From JAAZLS01 sp964585925 (lineage in GTDB: Bacteria > Bacillota > Dethiobacteria > DTU022): a stretch of 64,000 nucleotides of DNA. Below the pieces are notes generated by a model. The model was not told the origin of the DNA. It saw only the letters and a list, made by a program, of their open reading frames with translations, and did not search any database. How positions within the stretch are numbered: position 1 is the stretch's first letter; each line of letters opens with the position of its first letter. The stretch spans positions 1-64,000 of the forward strand of contig CAZPFS010000005.1 of NCBI GenBank assembly GCA_964585925.1, given 5' to 3'. The translations under genes were made by a program, and so were the position numbers. Shown here one piece after another: positions 34,060 through 43,087 of the stretch.

Positions 34060-34188
34060 ATGAATATTTTGGTATTTTCCAAAGGGTATTGGGAAGAAAT
34101 TATATGGGGCATGACGTTAAACCCGGGATATATTGAACTAGCCGGAAGAAGAATCCGGGATCGTATCGAGCAGGCCATTAATACCTGA
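34060..34188 (+). CDS. Possible 42-residue small protein
   Basis: ATG 34060 is preceded by GAGGGAT and opens a frame of 42 codons ending in TGA at 34186-34188. The product begins MNILVFSKGYWEEIIWGMTL and ends in an amphipathic, Arg-rich helix-like stretch, LAGRRIRDRIEQAI. I recognise no family. It is in the gap before rpmE and could be a real small protein or chance. Confidence 0.3.
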   Translation: MNILVFSKGYWEEIIWGMTLNPGYIELAGRRIRDRIEQAINT

Positions 34189-34291
34189 AAGCGGTCCGGT
34201 TGAAATTTGGGGGAAATTACTTTTCTTGCAGACTGGCCCGAAATATGATATTATTTTTTACTGTGAAGAATTACATGGAGGTTTCAAAGAT

Positions 34292-34489
34292 ATGAAAGAT
34301 AAAATTCATCCTCCTTATTTTCGCACCACTGTTACTTGTGCCTGTGGCGAAACTTTTGAAACAGGTTCCACCAAGGAGAATTTAAGGGTGGAGATCTGTT
34401 CCCGGTGCCATCCTTTCTTTACCGGCAAACAGAAATTTGTGGACACCGGGGGCCGGGTGGAACGCTTCAAGAAGAAATACGGTTTATAG
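34292..34489 (+). CDS. rpmE: 50S ribosomal protein L31 (zinc-binding form)
   Basis: A 65-residue protein starting MKDKIHPPYFRTTVTCACGETF, with CSRCHPFFTGKQKFVDTGGRVERF. The Cys pairs (CAC and CSRC) fit the zinc-containing C+ form of L31. ATG 34292 has ATGGAGG upstream. It lies downstream of rho, its usual neighbourhood, and is closed by a strong terminator. Confidence 0.96.
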   Translation: MKDKIHPPYFRTTVTCACGETFETGSTKENLRVEICSRCHPFFTGKQKFVDTGGRVERFKKKYGL

Positions 34490-34500
34490 GAGTAGGGGTA

Positions 34501-34528
34501 AAAAGCAGAGCTTTTTGCTCTGCTTTTT
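34501..34528 (+). terminator. Intrinsic terminator after rpmE
   Basis: AAAAGCAGAGC (34501-34511) and GCTCTGCTTTTT (34517-34528) form a stem with a loop of Ts, ending in a run of five Ts. It is a good rho-independent terminator 11 bp after the rpmE stop. Confidence 0.88.
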
Positions 34529-34559
34529 AATATCGGCTACAAGGAGCCTGGTGAGATCC

Positions 34560-35489
34560 ATGTCCAAGCCTCAATGGGTAGGCGGTGCGGCGGTAGTGGA
34601 AGGGGTTATGATGCGTCACCGGGATGTGATGGCCATTGCCTTCCGGCGCGGCGACAACACAATCGGGCTATACAGGGAAAAATTTGTTCCCTTTACCGAA
34701 CGTTTTACACCGCTCAAGTGGCCCGTTTTGCGGGGGATGGCCGTGTTTCTGGAATCTCTGATTACGAGCATGCGGGCGCTCAATATCTCTGCCGCTCAGG
34801 TTCTGGAAGATGAAGGGGAAGAGCTTACGGGATGGCAAACGGTCCTGGTGCTTATTCTGGGCCTGGGCCTGGGCCTGGGTTTGTTCTTTGTATTGCCCAC
34901 CCTGCTGGTCCGGTTCCTGCCCTTTAAATCCGGAATCGGGCTGAATCTGGCGGAGGGTTTTACCAGGCTGGCCATATTTCTGGCTTATTTGGCCCTGATT
35001 GCCCGCTGGGGCGATATACAGCGGTTCCTGCAATATCACGGGGCGGAGCACAAGACAATTCATTGTTTTGAAAGCAAAGCATCGCTGGAACCCGCTTGCG
35101 CCCGCAAATTTTCCACCCGCCATCCCCGCTGTGGGACCAGTTTGATCCTGACGGTGATGGTGGTCAGCATAGTTCTCTTTTCATTTTTTGGGTGGCCCTC
35201 GCCGCTGCAGCGGATTATAATTCGCCTGGGTCTGCTTCCCCTGGTGGCCGGGCTTTCCTACGAGATTACCCGGCTGACCGCGCGCAGGGGATGGTTTATC
35301 TCCAAATTGTTGGGAACCCCGGGGCTGTGGCTGCAGGCACTGACTACCCGGGAGCCCGATGACGGCCAGTTGGAAGTGGCGATCAGCGCTTTGCAGGCGG
35401 TAATGGAGCCACTGACGGTCACCGAAACTAGTGGATACAAGGTGAATGCAGATGCTGGAAAAGCTGGAAGCCCAGGAGAATCGTTTTAA
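34560..35489 (+). CDS. DUF1385 family membrane protein (YqhQ-like)
   Basis: A 309-residue protein starting WVGGAAVVEGVMMRH, the invariant DUF1385 N-terminus. QYHGAEHKTIHCFE is the conserved central motif, and RHPRCGTSLILTVM follows. It has several transmembrane segments (about 100-125, 140-160, 205-235 and more). The function is unknown. In Clostridia it almost always precedes prfA and prmC, as here. Its last 38 bases overlap prfA. The start is ATG 34560; a longer frame overlaps the terminator and rpmE and is rejected. Confidence 0.9.
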   Translation: MSKPQWVGGAAVVEGVMMRHRDVMAIAFRRGDNTIGLYREKFVPFTERFTPLKWPVLRGMAVFLESLITSMRALNISAAQVLEDEGEELTGWQTVLVLILGLGLGLGLFFVLPTLLVRFLPFKSGIGLNLAEGFTRLAIFLAYLALIARWGDIQRFLQYHGAEHKTIHCFESKASLEPACARKFSTRHPRCGTSLILTVMVVSIVLFSFFGWPSPLQRIIIRLGLLPLVAGLSYEITRLTARRGWFISKLLGTPGLWLQALTTREPDDGQLEVAISALQAVMEPLTVTETSGYKVNADAGKAGSPGESF

Positions 35490-36522
35490 AGAGCTGGAGC
35501 AACTGTTGAGTGATCCCCGGATCATCGAGCAGCGGGAACTCTGGCAAAACTATTCCCGGGAGCTGGCCTCCCTGATGGAGCCGGTGGATCTGTACAGGAA
35601 ATACAAGCTGCTTTCACGGGAGCTGCATGATTGCCGGCAGATGATCACGGAATCCGATGATCCCGAAATGACCGTTTTTTTGGAGCAGGAGCTCAGGGAT
35701 TTGACCGGCCGGCAGGAGAGATTGACTGAAAAGATCACCGAATCGCTTATCCCCGAGGATCCCAGCGACCGTAAAAGCGTATTTATGGAAATTCGGGCCG
35801 GCACAGGGGGAGAAGAAGCGGCGCTTTTTGCCGCGGATCTGCTTCGGATGTATACCCGGTTTGCCGAGCAAAAGGGATGGAAAATGGAACTGGTAGAAGC
35901 CCATCCTACGGATATTGGCGGGTTCAAGGAGGTGGTGGTGGGGGTGGAGGGGAAAGGTGTTTACGGCCACCTAAAATATGAGAGCGGCGTGCACCGCGTG
36001 CAGCGGGTCCCCACTACCGAATCAAGCGGCCGCATTCATACCTCAGCGGCCACGGTGGCGGTGTTGCCGGAGGCGGAGGAAGTAGAAGTGGACATAAACC
36101 CTCAGGATTTAAGGATTGATGTCTTCTGTTCAACCGGCCCCGGAGGGCAGAGTGTCAATACCACCCAATCGGCGGTACGGGTAACCCATATTCCCACCGG
36201 GATAGTGGTCAGTTGTCAGGACGAAAAATCCCAGCACAAAAACAAAGACAAGGCTCTGCGGGTATTGCGGAGCCGGTTGCTCGATAAATTTGTTTCTGAT
36301 CAGGAGGCCGAGCTGGCTCAGACCCGCCGGCAGATGGTAGGCAGCGGTGACCGCAGCGAACGTATCCGCACCTACAATTACCCCCAGAACCGGGTGACCG
36401 ATCATCGGATCGGCCTGACCTTGCACAAACTTGATCTGGTGCTGGAGGGGGATCTGGATGAGGTCATACGCGAGCTGGCAGCGGCTGAAAGAGATCAGCA
36501 GTTGCAAACCGCCGGAAATTAA
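35452..36522 (+). CDS. prfA: Peptide chain release factor 1
   Basis: A 356-residue RF1 recognising UAA and UAG. The codon-recognition region carries RVPTTESSGRIHTSAATV. RF1 has PxT at the anticodon-like loop, seen here as PTT. The catalytic GGQ is in STGPGGQSVNTTQSAV. ATG 35452 is 7 nt after AAGGTGA; ATG 35446 is too close to it. The gene overlaps the end of DUF1385. Confidence 0.96.
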   Translation: MLEKLEAQENRFKELEQLLSDPRIIEQRELWQNYSRELASLMEPVDLYRKYKLLSRELHDCRQMITESDDPEMTVFLEQELRDLTGRQERLTEKITESLIPEDPSDRKSVFMEIRAGTGGEEAALFAADLLRMYTRFAEQKGWKMELVEAHPTDIGGFKEVVVGVEGKGVYGHLKYESGVHRVQRVPTTESSGRIHTSAATVAVLPEAEEVEVDINPQDLRIDVFCSTGPGGQSVNTTQSAVRVTHIPTGIVVSCQDEKSQHKNKDKALRVLRSRLLDKFVSDQEAELAQTRRQMVGSGDRSERIRTYNYPQNRVTDHRIGLTLHKLDLVLEGDLDEVIRELAAAERDQQLQTAGN

Positions 36523-36544
36523 CCCTGGATCGGGGAGTAACTTC

Positions 36545-37435
36545 ATGTTTGAGAAAAAAACAACTGTTCGGGAAGCCCTGGGAAGGGCTTCTTCTATCTT
36601 TGAGGAGGCGGGTCTGGAGAGCCCCCGCCGGGAGGCCGAAATCCTTTTTTCCCGGGTGCTGGGCATGGACCGCTTAAAGATCTTGCTGGGAGGGGAAATG
36701 GGCCTGATCTCACCGCAGGTCACCCGGTTGGAAATTGCGGTCAATCGGAGGGCAAGGGGGGAACCGCTGGCTTACATTACCGGCAGACGGGAATTTTATG
36801 GTCTGGAATTCGCAGTAAATCCGGATGTGTTGATCCCCCGCCCTGAATCGGAGCTGTTAATCGAGGCGGCCCTCAAATGGGCTGACCGATCAGGGTACGC
36901 CCGGGGAGAAGGGGTCGCGGCGGCGGATCTGGGCACCGGCAGCGGTAATCTGGCGGTAACACTGGCGGTTCATTTGCCCGGCGCCAGGATTTTGGCGCTG
37001 GACATCTCGGCGCAGGCTTTAGAGGTGGCGCGGGAAAACGCCCGCCGGCATGGCGTGGGAGGAAAAATATCCTGGTACCGTGGCGATTTTTTTTCAGCTC
37101 TTTCGGCAAGGCGTCCCCTGCCACAATTCAACCTTATAATGTCTAATCCTCCTTATATTCCCCGGGAGGATCTGCCAAAATTGCCCCTGACGGTAAGGGG
37201 ATTTGAACCCCTGCAGGCCCTTGACGGAGGACTCGGCGGTCTGGAGGGTTACCGAAAATTGCTTTCCGGTCTTCCCCGCCATCTGATCTCACCGGCACTG
37301 GTAGAGGTGGAGACAGGAGCGGGCCAGCATGGTGCCGTGGCCGGTTTATTTAAAGCTTCCGGCCTGTTTCAGCGGGTAGCGGTCGTCAACGATTACCAGG
37401 ACCGGCCCCGGGTAGTGCAGGGGTTTACGGGTTGA
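36545..37435 (+). CDS. prmC: Release factor glutamine methyltransferase
   Basis: A 296-residue SAM-dependent methyltransferase that methylates the Gln of the GGQ motif in release factors. The N-terminal helical domain (EEAGLESPRREAEILFSRVL) precedes IPRPESELLIE, SAM motif AADLGTGSGNLAVTLA and the catalytic SNPPYIPREDL. It lies 22 bp after its substrate gene prfA. ATG 36545 follows GGGGAG. Confidence 0.95.
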   Translation: MFEKKTTVREALGRASSIFEEAGLESPRREAEILFSRVLGMDRLKILLGGEMGLISPQVTRLEIAVNRRARGEPLAYITGRREFYGLEFAVNPDVLIPRPESELLIEAALKWADRSGYARGEGVAAADLGTGSGNLAVTLAVHLPGARILALDISAQALEVARENARRHGVGGKISWYRGDFFSALSARRPLPQFNLIMSNPPYIPREDLPKLPLTVRGFEPLQALDGGLGGLEGYRKLLSGLPRHLISPALVEVETGAGQHGAVAGLFKASGLFQRVAVVNDYQDRPRVVQGFTG

Positions 37436-37480
37436 TGGGGATGTGATTGGGGGAACGGAACGATTCCACGCGGCCAATCT

Positions 37481-37511
37481 CCGGAGGCTATTGAGCTCAA
37501 TCCGGTTTTTT
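37481..37511 (+). terminator. Probable terminator after prmC
   Basis: CCGG (37481-37484) pairs with CCGG (37502-37505), enclosing the palindrome ATTGAGCTCAAT (37490-37501). Six Ts follow at 37506-37511. The stem is interrupted by a bulge, so efficiency is uncertain. Confidence 0.42.
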
Positions 37512-37807
37512 CCCCCGATTTCCAGAACCTTTAATGCTCTTTTTAATCCTCCATACCGGCCACCACTGAATAAAACTGTCTCCTCCTTAACACTGTCACC
37601 GGATGGAAACATCCTGAATTGAGCCATCGCAAGCACCCCCCCCTTTTTTGCCAATATTTGACCAGTAAATCCATGGTTCCGGCCGGATTACAGGATAACT
37701 CCGGTTTATAACCGCGGCTGCAGTGGCAATAATTATATATGTACATTCCGCGCCGCAGGTCTAAGTAATACCAATATTGGCAATAATAGGGGTGAGGGGG
37801 TAAGAGA
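37512..37807. other. Intergenic region before sigG
   Basis: Rest of the 372-bp gap between prmC and sigG. On the reverse strand a strong SD-like AAGGAGGAGA (about 37577-37586) and a run of Gs occur. The open frames there (67 and 102 codons) resemble no family and one runs into prmC. No confident promoter was identified, though an AT-rich stretch (37728-37742) lies 65 bp before sigG. Confidence 0.4.
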
Positions 37808-38608
37808 ATGATTTCCTATAAAGTACAGCTCAGTGGAGTGAATACTTACAAATTACGCACCCTGTCATCCGATGAAATGCAGTTACTCTTTCTCAAGATC
37901 AAAGAAGGCGACGCACAAGCCCGGGAAAAGCTGGTGGAGTGCAACCTGCGCCTGGTACTGAGCATATTGCAGCGTTTTAAAAACAGGGGTGAGCCGCTGG
38001 ACGATCTTTTCCAGGTTGGATGTATCGGCTTGATCAAGGCTATAGATAATTTTCAATTGGAGCAGGAGGTAAATTTCTCTACTTATGCCGTGCCCATGAT
38101 TATAGGCGAGATCAAACGTTATCTTCGGGACAATAACAGCATTCACATCAGCCGTTCAGTGAAGAGCCTGGCCCAAAAAATCCAACAAACCAGGGAAAAG
38201 CTGATTAACAGAAACTGCCGGGAGCCGAATATCAGTGAACTGGCCCGGGAAATGGATCTATCGCCGGAAGAGGTGGTATTTGCTTATAACGCCGTCCAGG
38301 AACCTGTTTCGTTGCATGATCCCGTTTACAACGACAGTACCGACCCGGTCTATGTTATGGATACCATCAGCGATACCAGCAGCGGGTGTGAGAAATGGCT
38401 GGATAATCTGGCTTTACAGGAAGCGCTTTCCAGACTGGCTCCAAGGGAAAAATCAATCCTCGAAGCCCGTTTTATAAAAGGGCAAACCCAGGTGGAAATT
38501 GCCCGACAGGTGGGCATATCCCAAGCCCAGGTCTCCAGAGTAGAAAAAGCTGCTTTGAAATTGATCCGCCAGTATTGCAGCAGTTCAGAACATGGGGAAA
38601 GGATATAA
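37808..38608 (+). CDS. sigG: Forespore sigma factor SigG
   Basis: A 266-residue sigma-70 family factor with regions 2-4: ERxLV-like EKLVECNLRLVLSILQRF, DDLFQVGCIGLIKAIDNF, FSTYAVPMIIGEIKRYLRDN, and HTH QTQVEIARQVGISQAQVSRVEKAA. The N-terminus VQLSGVNTYKL and DPVYNDSTDPVYVMDTISD match SigG rather than SigF. It controls late forespore genes. In Bacillus it follows sigE; here it is 1 bp from spoIIR. Confidence 0.9.
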   Translation: MISYKVQLSGVNTYKLRTLSSDEMQLLFLKIKEGDAQAREKLVECNLRLVLSILQRFKNRGEPLDDLFQVGCIGLIKAIDNFQLEQEVNFSTYAVPMIIGEIKRYLRDNNSIHISRSVKSLAQKIQQTREKLINRNCREPNISELAREMDLSPEEVVFAYNAVQEPVSLHDPVYNDSTDPVYVMDTISDTSSGCEKWLDNLALQEALSRLAPREKSILEARFIKGQTQVEIARQVGISQAQVSRVEKAALKLIRQYCSSSEHGERI

Positions 38609-38609
38609 T

Positions 38610-39287
38610 ATGCCGGGATCAAGGCAAAGGATCCTCTTATTCAATTTTATGCTGTGGATGTTCGCCGCTGCAGCGGCGCTTACGGGCAGTGGGAGTTTTG
38701 AAAGACAACTTCAGCCGGGGCGGCAGTTCTGGAATGTTTATTCTGCTGGGGAGCCGGTTCTACGGTTACATGTCATTGCCAACAGCGATACGCCGGAGGA
38801 TCAGGCGTATAAAGAGCAGGTGGTAAGGATCGTCAGACGAGAGCTGGATCATCAGGGTGCCTTTATATCCGCGGAGGCTTGTCGGGATTATGTCGGTCAG
38901 GCCATCCCCTCCCTGGAAAATGAGATCAGGAATTCACTGCCGGAGCCTGTGCCCGGACAAGGAGTATCCATGGAGATTGGCAGAAGTTTTTTTCCACTGC
39001 GGGCATACGGCAATCAGGTACTTCCTCCCGGGCAATACCTGGCTCTAAAAATAATTATTGGCGCGGGAAAAGGAGAAAACTGGTGGTGCCTTTTATTTCC
39101 GCCGCTTTGCACAACCCTGACCGAGTGCGGGCCCGAAGAAGAACCGGCTGCCGGGACAGATGGGAAGGATCAAAAGCCGGATAGGCAGGATGAACCGGTG
39201 CGGCGAAGGTTTCAAGTCTGGGAATGGCTAAAACAGTGGCTCCGGCCGAAACAAATTACTGATTCCCTCCCGTTGCCGGGCGATTGA
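38610..39287 (+). CDS. spoIIR: Stage II sporulation protein R
   Basis: A 225-residue secreted signalling protein, made in the forespore, that triggers SpoIIGA to process pro-SigE in the mother cell. It has an N-terminal hydrophobic signal (FNFMLWMFAAAAALTG), the signature LRLHVIANSDTPEDQAYKE and NWWCLLFPPLC. ATG 38610 is 1 bp after the sigG stop, with AAAGG 7 nt upstream. ATG 38592 overlaps sigG and lacks an RBS. Confidence 0.93.
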   Translation: MPGSRQRILLFNFMLWMFAAAAALTGSGSFERQLQPGRQFWNVYSAGEPVLRLHVIANSDTPEDQAYKEQVVRIVRRELDHQGAFISAEACRDYVGQAIPSLENEIRNSLPEPVPGQGVSMEIGRSFFPLRAYGNQVLPPGQYLALKIIIGAGKGENWWCLLFPPLCTTLTECGPEEEPAAGTDGKDQKPDRQDEPVRRRFQVWEWLKQWLRPKQITDSLPLPGD

Positions 39288-39363
39288 AAATAGGTTGCCG
39301 ATCGGATATAATGCAAAGGGTTGTTAAAATCTAGCAGGCGGCATTATCCGGAGGAGGGTTGGG

Positions 39364-40980
39364 GTGTTTATAAAGGTTGCTGTCAGCCTAATCGGTGGCC
39401 TGGGCCTTTTTTTATTTGGAATTCAAATGATGGCTTCCGGAATGCAAAAGGCTGCCGGGGACAAGCTTCGACGTTTTTTGGAAGTGTTGAGCAACAAACC
39501 CCTGATGGGCGCTTTTACCGGTATGGTGGTGACCATGCTTATTCAAAGCAGCAGCAGCACTACGGTGATGGTGGTGGGGTTTGCTAATGCCGGGCTGATC
39601 AACCTGGCCCAGGCGGTAAGTGTGATTATTGGTGCCAATATCGGCACCACCGTTACCGCCCAGATTATCTCCTTCAATGTCACCGCCCTGGCTCTGCCGG
39701 CTATAGGCATCGGTTCATTGTTGAATTTTTTCGGGCACCGCCGGCTTTTCAGGTATCTGGGACAGGCTATTTTAGGATTTGGGCTGTTGTTTTTGGGTAT
39801 CATGACTATGTCCACCGGTGTGATCCCCTTAAAAGAGCTGCCAGCTTTCCACTATCTTCTGTTGCGCTTCGCTGAAAACCCCCTGCTGGGGGTGCTTTTC
39901 GGGGCTCTCTTTACCGCTGTCATTCAGGGCAGCGGTGCGGTGACCGGCGTAATTATCGCCCTGTCCACACAGGGGTTAATATCTTTGCCCTCTGCCCTCC
40001 CTCTTATTCTGGGAACCAACATCGGCACCTGTATTACCGCTGTATTGGCCGGAATCGGCGCGAACATTACCGCCCGCCGGGCAGCTTTGGCCCACTTGCT
40101 GTTTAACCTGTTCGGAGTAGCGCTGGCCCTTATTTTTCTAAAACCCTTTACCGGTCTGGTCTTAAACAGCGCCCATTCACTTCCCCGCCAGGTCGCGAAT
40201 GGCCACACCATTTTCAACCTGGCCAACACCATAATTGTGATGCTGTTTTTAAATTATTTTATCAAACTGTTGACCCATATTATCCCGGGCCCGGAATCCA
40301 TGGTGGATTTAAAGCCCAAATACCTGGACCGGCGCATTTTAAAGACACCTCCCATGGCCATCGGCGGAGCCAAGATGGAGCTGCTAAGAATGGCCTCCTT
40401 GGCCAGGGATATGCTGGCCAATTCCGTACAAACTTTCATGCACAATGACCTGAAAAGAGCTCAACATATCGAGCAGATGGAAGAACTGCTGGATGGCCTG
40501 GAAAAAGAAATAAATGTATATCTGGCGGAGGTGTCACAGCATTCTCTGACGGCTCAACAATCTAAAAGTATTGCCGGTTATATGTCGGCCGCCAATGATT
40601 TGGAGCGAATTGGCGATCATTCCGAAAACATTCTGCAGCTGGCCGAAACAAAATTTGAAGATCGGCTGCCTTTTTCGGACACTGCCCTGCAGGAGTTGCA
40701 ATTGATATATGACAAGGTCTATAGTACCCTTTCCAAGGCTATCAAGGCCTTTGAACTGGAGAATCTGGACCTGGCCCGGGAAGTGGTTGCCGAAGAAAAT
40801 GAAATTGATCGGGTAGAAAAAGAGTTGCGTCAGAGCCACATCCGGCGCATAAATCAGAAAAGCTGTCACCCTTCTTCCGGAGTGATCTATCTGGATGTGT
40901 TGAGCAATCTGGAAAGGATAGCCGATCATGCCAACAACCTGGCTCAGGGAGTGATGGAAGATATCAATTTTAAGCCTTGA
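39364..40980 (+). CDS. Na/Pi cotransporter family protein with PhoU domain
   Basis: A 538-residue protein with about eight transmembrane segments, formed by two inverted Na/Pi repeats, and a C-terminal helical PhoU-like domain (about 335-535, with NDLERIGDHSENI and SNLERIADHANNL). The first repeat has the classical QSSSST; the second has QGSGAVTG where QSSSA is usual. It may export or import phosphate or another anion. GTG 39364 is the start. Confidence 0.85.
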   Translation: MFIKVAVSLIGGLGLFLFGIQMMASGMQKAAGDKLRRFLEVLSNKPLMGAFTGMVVTMLIQSSSSTTVMVVGFANAGLINLAQAVSVIIGANIGTTVTAQIISFNVTALALPAIGIGSLLNFFGHRRLFRYLGQAILGFGLLFLGIMTMSTGVIPLKELPAFHYLLLRFAENPLLGVLFGALFTAVIQGSGAVTGVIIALSTQGLISLPSALPLILGTNIGTCITAVLAGIGANITARRAALAHLLFNLFGVALALIFLKPFTGLVLNSAHSLPRQVANGHTIFNLANTIIVMLFLNYFIKLLTHIIPGPESMVDLKPKYLDRRILKTPPMAIGGAKMELLRMASLARDMLANSVQTFMHNDLKRAQHIEQMEELLDGLEKEINVYLAEVSQHSLTAQQSKSIAGYMSAANDLERIGDHSENILQLAETKFEDRLPFSDTALQELQLIYDKVYSTLSKAIKAFELENLDLAREVVAEENEIDRVEKELRQSHIRRINQKSCHPSSGVIYLDVLSNLERIADHANNLAQGVMEDINFKP

Positions 40981-41010
40981 AACAATAACAACCCGGAAAC
41001 GGGCAAGGAA

Positions 41011-42111
41011 GTGACACTCACCGACAAAATGCAGCCGAATAACAGAGCTTGTCATGCTGCAGGCATAAGGATGGACAGGCAAATCCGGGAGGAAAAGTGC
41101 TTTCCTGACGGGTGGCGGGGGGCGGCAACCATGTTGCTGGCAGGGGGAGGCGAATCTGTCCGTAAGGCGGCTTCAATTTTGTTGCGGGGCGGGCTGGTGG
41201 CTTTTCCCACCGAAACAGTTTACGGGCTGGGGGCAGCAGTAGATCAGATTAAGGCAATCGATCGCATATTTGCTGTCAAGGGCCGCCCCGCAGATAACCC
41301 TTTGATTGTCCATATTTCTTGCCGCGCGCAGCTAGATCGGTTGGTTACGTATGTTTCTCCGGCCGCGGAACATTTGATGGACCGGTTCTGGCCGGGTCCT
41401 CTGACCCTTATCTTTCCCAGATTCCCGGCCATTCCGGCCGAGATCAGCGCCGGGCTGCCCACGGTGGCGGTAAGAATGCCCGCCCATTCCCTGGCCTTGA
41501 AGCTGATCCGGGCCGCCGGGGTGCCTTTAGTGGCCCCCAGCGCCAACCTGTCGGGGCGGCCAAGTCCCACTACCGCTCGTCATGTGCTGACGGATCTGGC
41601 GGGGAAAATAGAAGCCGTGCTGGACGGGGGGCCTTGCCGGGTGGGGGTTGAATCCACAGTGCTTGATCTTACCGGCGCCCGTCCGGTGATCTTGCGGCCG
41701 GGAGGGGTTTCCAGGGAGGAATTGGAACAGGCGATGCAAGTGGCGGTGGCGCCCGCCCACTGGCATGGCGGACAGAATCCGCCCTCTCCGGGGATGAAAT
41801 ACCGTCATTATTCCCCGCAGGGCTCGCTGCTGTTGATTACCGGGGCCCCTGAACGCCGTCGTAAACTAATAGATTCCCTGGCCCGGTATTACCGGGATCG
41901 GGGCATACCGGTAGAACTTCTTACCGGGGCGCAACTTAGAAGAGACGCACCGGACAAAGGGGACCTCGCCCGCTGTTTATATGGCAAGCTGCGCAGTTAT
42001 GATCTGCGGGGGATAAAAGTAATCCTGGCTGAGGAAACCTCGCCGGAAGGAATGGGACTGGCGATCATGAACCGGCTGAGAAGGGCCGCGGCCAGGGTGA
42101 TCAAGGTGTAA
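41011..42111 (+). CDS. L-threonylcarbamoyladenylate synthase (Sua5/YwlC)
   Basis: A Sua5-type enzyme that makes threonylcarbamoyl-AMP for the t6A37 tRNA modification. The YrdC domain has GGLVAFPTETVYGLGA, KGRPADNPLIVH, APSANLSGRPSPTTARHV and GVESTVLDLTG. The PGMKYRHYSP linker leads to the C-terminal Sua5 domain. The start is uncertain: GTG 41011 is the outer limit, ATG 41071 gives 346 residues (equal to Bacillus YwlC), and ATG 41131 has the closest G-rich leader. The gene adjoins ywlE and rpiB as in Bacillus. Confidence 0.92.
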   Translation: MTLTDKMQPNNRACHAAGIRMDRQIREEKCFPDGWRGAATMLLAGGGESVRKAASILLRGGLVAFPTETVYGLGAAVDQIKAIDRIFAVKGRPADNPLIVHISCRAQLDRLVTYVSPAAEHLMDRFWPGPLTLIFPRFPAIPAEISAGLPTVAVRMPAHSLALKLIRAAGVPLVAPSANLSGRPSPTTARHVLTDLAGKIEAVLDGGPCRVGVESTVLDLTGARPVILRPGGVSREELEQAMQVAVAPAHWHGGQNPPSPGMKYRHYSPQGSLLLITGAPERRRKLIDSLARYYRDRGIPVELLTGAQLRRDAPDKGDLARCLYGKLRSYDLRGIKVILAEETSPEGMGLAIMNRLRRAAARVIKV

Positions 42112-42126
42112 TTGGAGGAAAAGATC

Positions 42127-42618
42127 ATGATCCTGTTTATATGTACCGGCAACACCTGCCGGAGTGTCATGGCAGAGGCGTTAATGCGCCGGTTATGGCA
42201 GCAATATGGCGATGATCGGGAGTTGATAATTTCCTCAGCGGGTCTCTCTCCCGTCGAGAAAAAATCCTCGCTGCATGTCCGGGAGTTGCTGGCTCGGGAG
42301 AAAATTTCCGTAGAATCCCATATTCCTTGCCGGATCACCAAATCACAGGTTGGTGAGGCGCGCCTTATTTTGGTAATGGAAGAATACCATCGCCAAAGGG
42401 TGCTGGATCTTTATCCGAACGCAGCCGATAAAATATATTTATTGAAAGAATTTGCCGGTATTACCGGCGAGAATATGGACATCGAAGATCCCTACGGGGG
42501 TTCCAGGGCAACCTATAGTCGAATTCTGGAAGAGATCCGGGAAGCGGTAAAACAGGTAGTGGCCAAACTCATGGATCAGAATAAATTTGTTTCAGGAGAG
42601 GAGATTTCCCGAAAATGA
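42127..42618 (+). CDS. ywlE: Low-molecular-weight phosphatase, protein-arginine type (YwlE)
   Basis: A 163-residue LMW phosphatase. The P-loop CTGNTCRSVMAEAL holds the catalytic Cys and Arg, and the general acid Asp is in IEDPYGG. Thr in the P-loop (CTGNT) is, as known for YwlE, the feature favouring phosphoarginine over phosphotyrosine. Its Bacillus counterpart reverses McsB phosphorylation. ATG 42127 has GGAGGA 7 nt upstream. It overlaps rpiB by ATGA. Confidence 0.87.
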   Translation: MILFICTGNTCRSVMAEALMRRLWQQYGDDRELIISSAGLSPVEKKSSLHVRELLAREKISVESHIPCRITKSQVGEARLILVMEEYHRQRVLDLYPNAADKIYLLKEFAGITGENMDIEDPYGGSRATYSRILEEIREAVKQVVAKLMDQNKFVSGEEISRK

Positions 42619-43058
42619 GAATTGCATTGGGCAGCGATCATGCCGGATATACCCTGAAACAGGCTATTATTGATCATTGTAAAAACAGCAAAATCGACTG
42701 CTCTGATTTCGGCACATTTTCCGAAGCGCCGGTTGATTATCCAGACATCGCCTTTCCGGTTATTCGGGCTATAATTTCCAAAGAATTTGATTTTGGAGTT
42801 TTAATTTGTGGTACAGGGATAGGGGTATCCATGATTGCCAACCGTTTTCAGGAAATCAGAGCTGCTCTGTGCAGCGATCCTTATACTGCCCGTTGTTCAA
42901 GAGAACATAATAATGCCAACATTTTGACCCTTGGATCAAGGGTTACCGGTCCCGGTCTGGCGATGGAAATCGTAAAGGTGTTTTTAAATACTCCCTTCCA
43001 GGGGGGAAGACACCAGCGGCGGCTGGACAAGATCAGACTTTTGTCCGATCACAGATAA
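42615..43058 (+). CDS. rpiB: Ribose-5-phosphate isomerase B
   Basis: A 147-residue RpiB/LacAB-family isomerase interconverting ribose-5-P and ribulose-5-P. It has GSDHAGYTLKQAI at the N-terminus, the active-site loop LICGTGIGVSMIANR with the catalytic Cys, and SREHNNANILTLGSR. Length is normal. It completes the non-oxidative pentose pathway together with fsa at 30743. Confidence 0.95.
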   Translation: MRIALGSDHAGYTLKQAIIDHCKNSKIDCSDFGTFSEAPVDYPDIAFPVIRAIISKEFDFGVLICGTGIGVSMIANRFQEIRAALCSDPYTARCSREHNNANILTLGSRVTGPGLAMEIVKVFLNTPFQGGRHQRRLDKIRLLSDHR

Positions 43059-43087
43059 ATGCCGGCATAACCGATAATACAAGCTCA

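Noticed and set aside
36130..36744. 204-codon frame antisense to prfA and prmC
   Set aside because: It crosses two well-supported genes and has no domain.
37346..37654. 102-codon reverse frame in the prmC-sigG gap
   Set aside because: It runs into the 3' end of prmC, has no family likeness, and its strong SD is internal rather than before the start.
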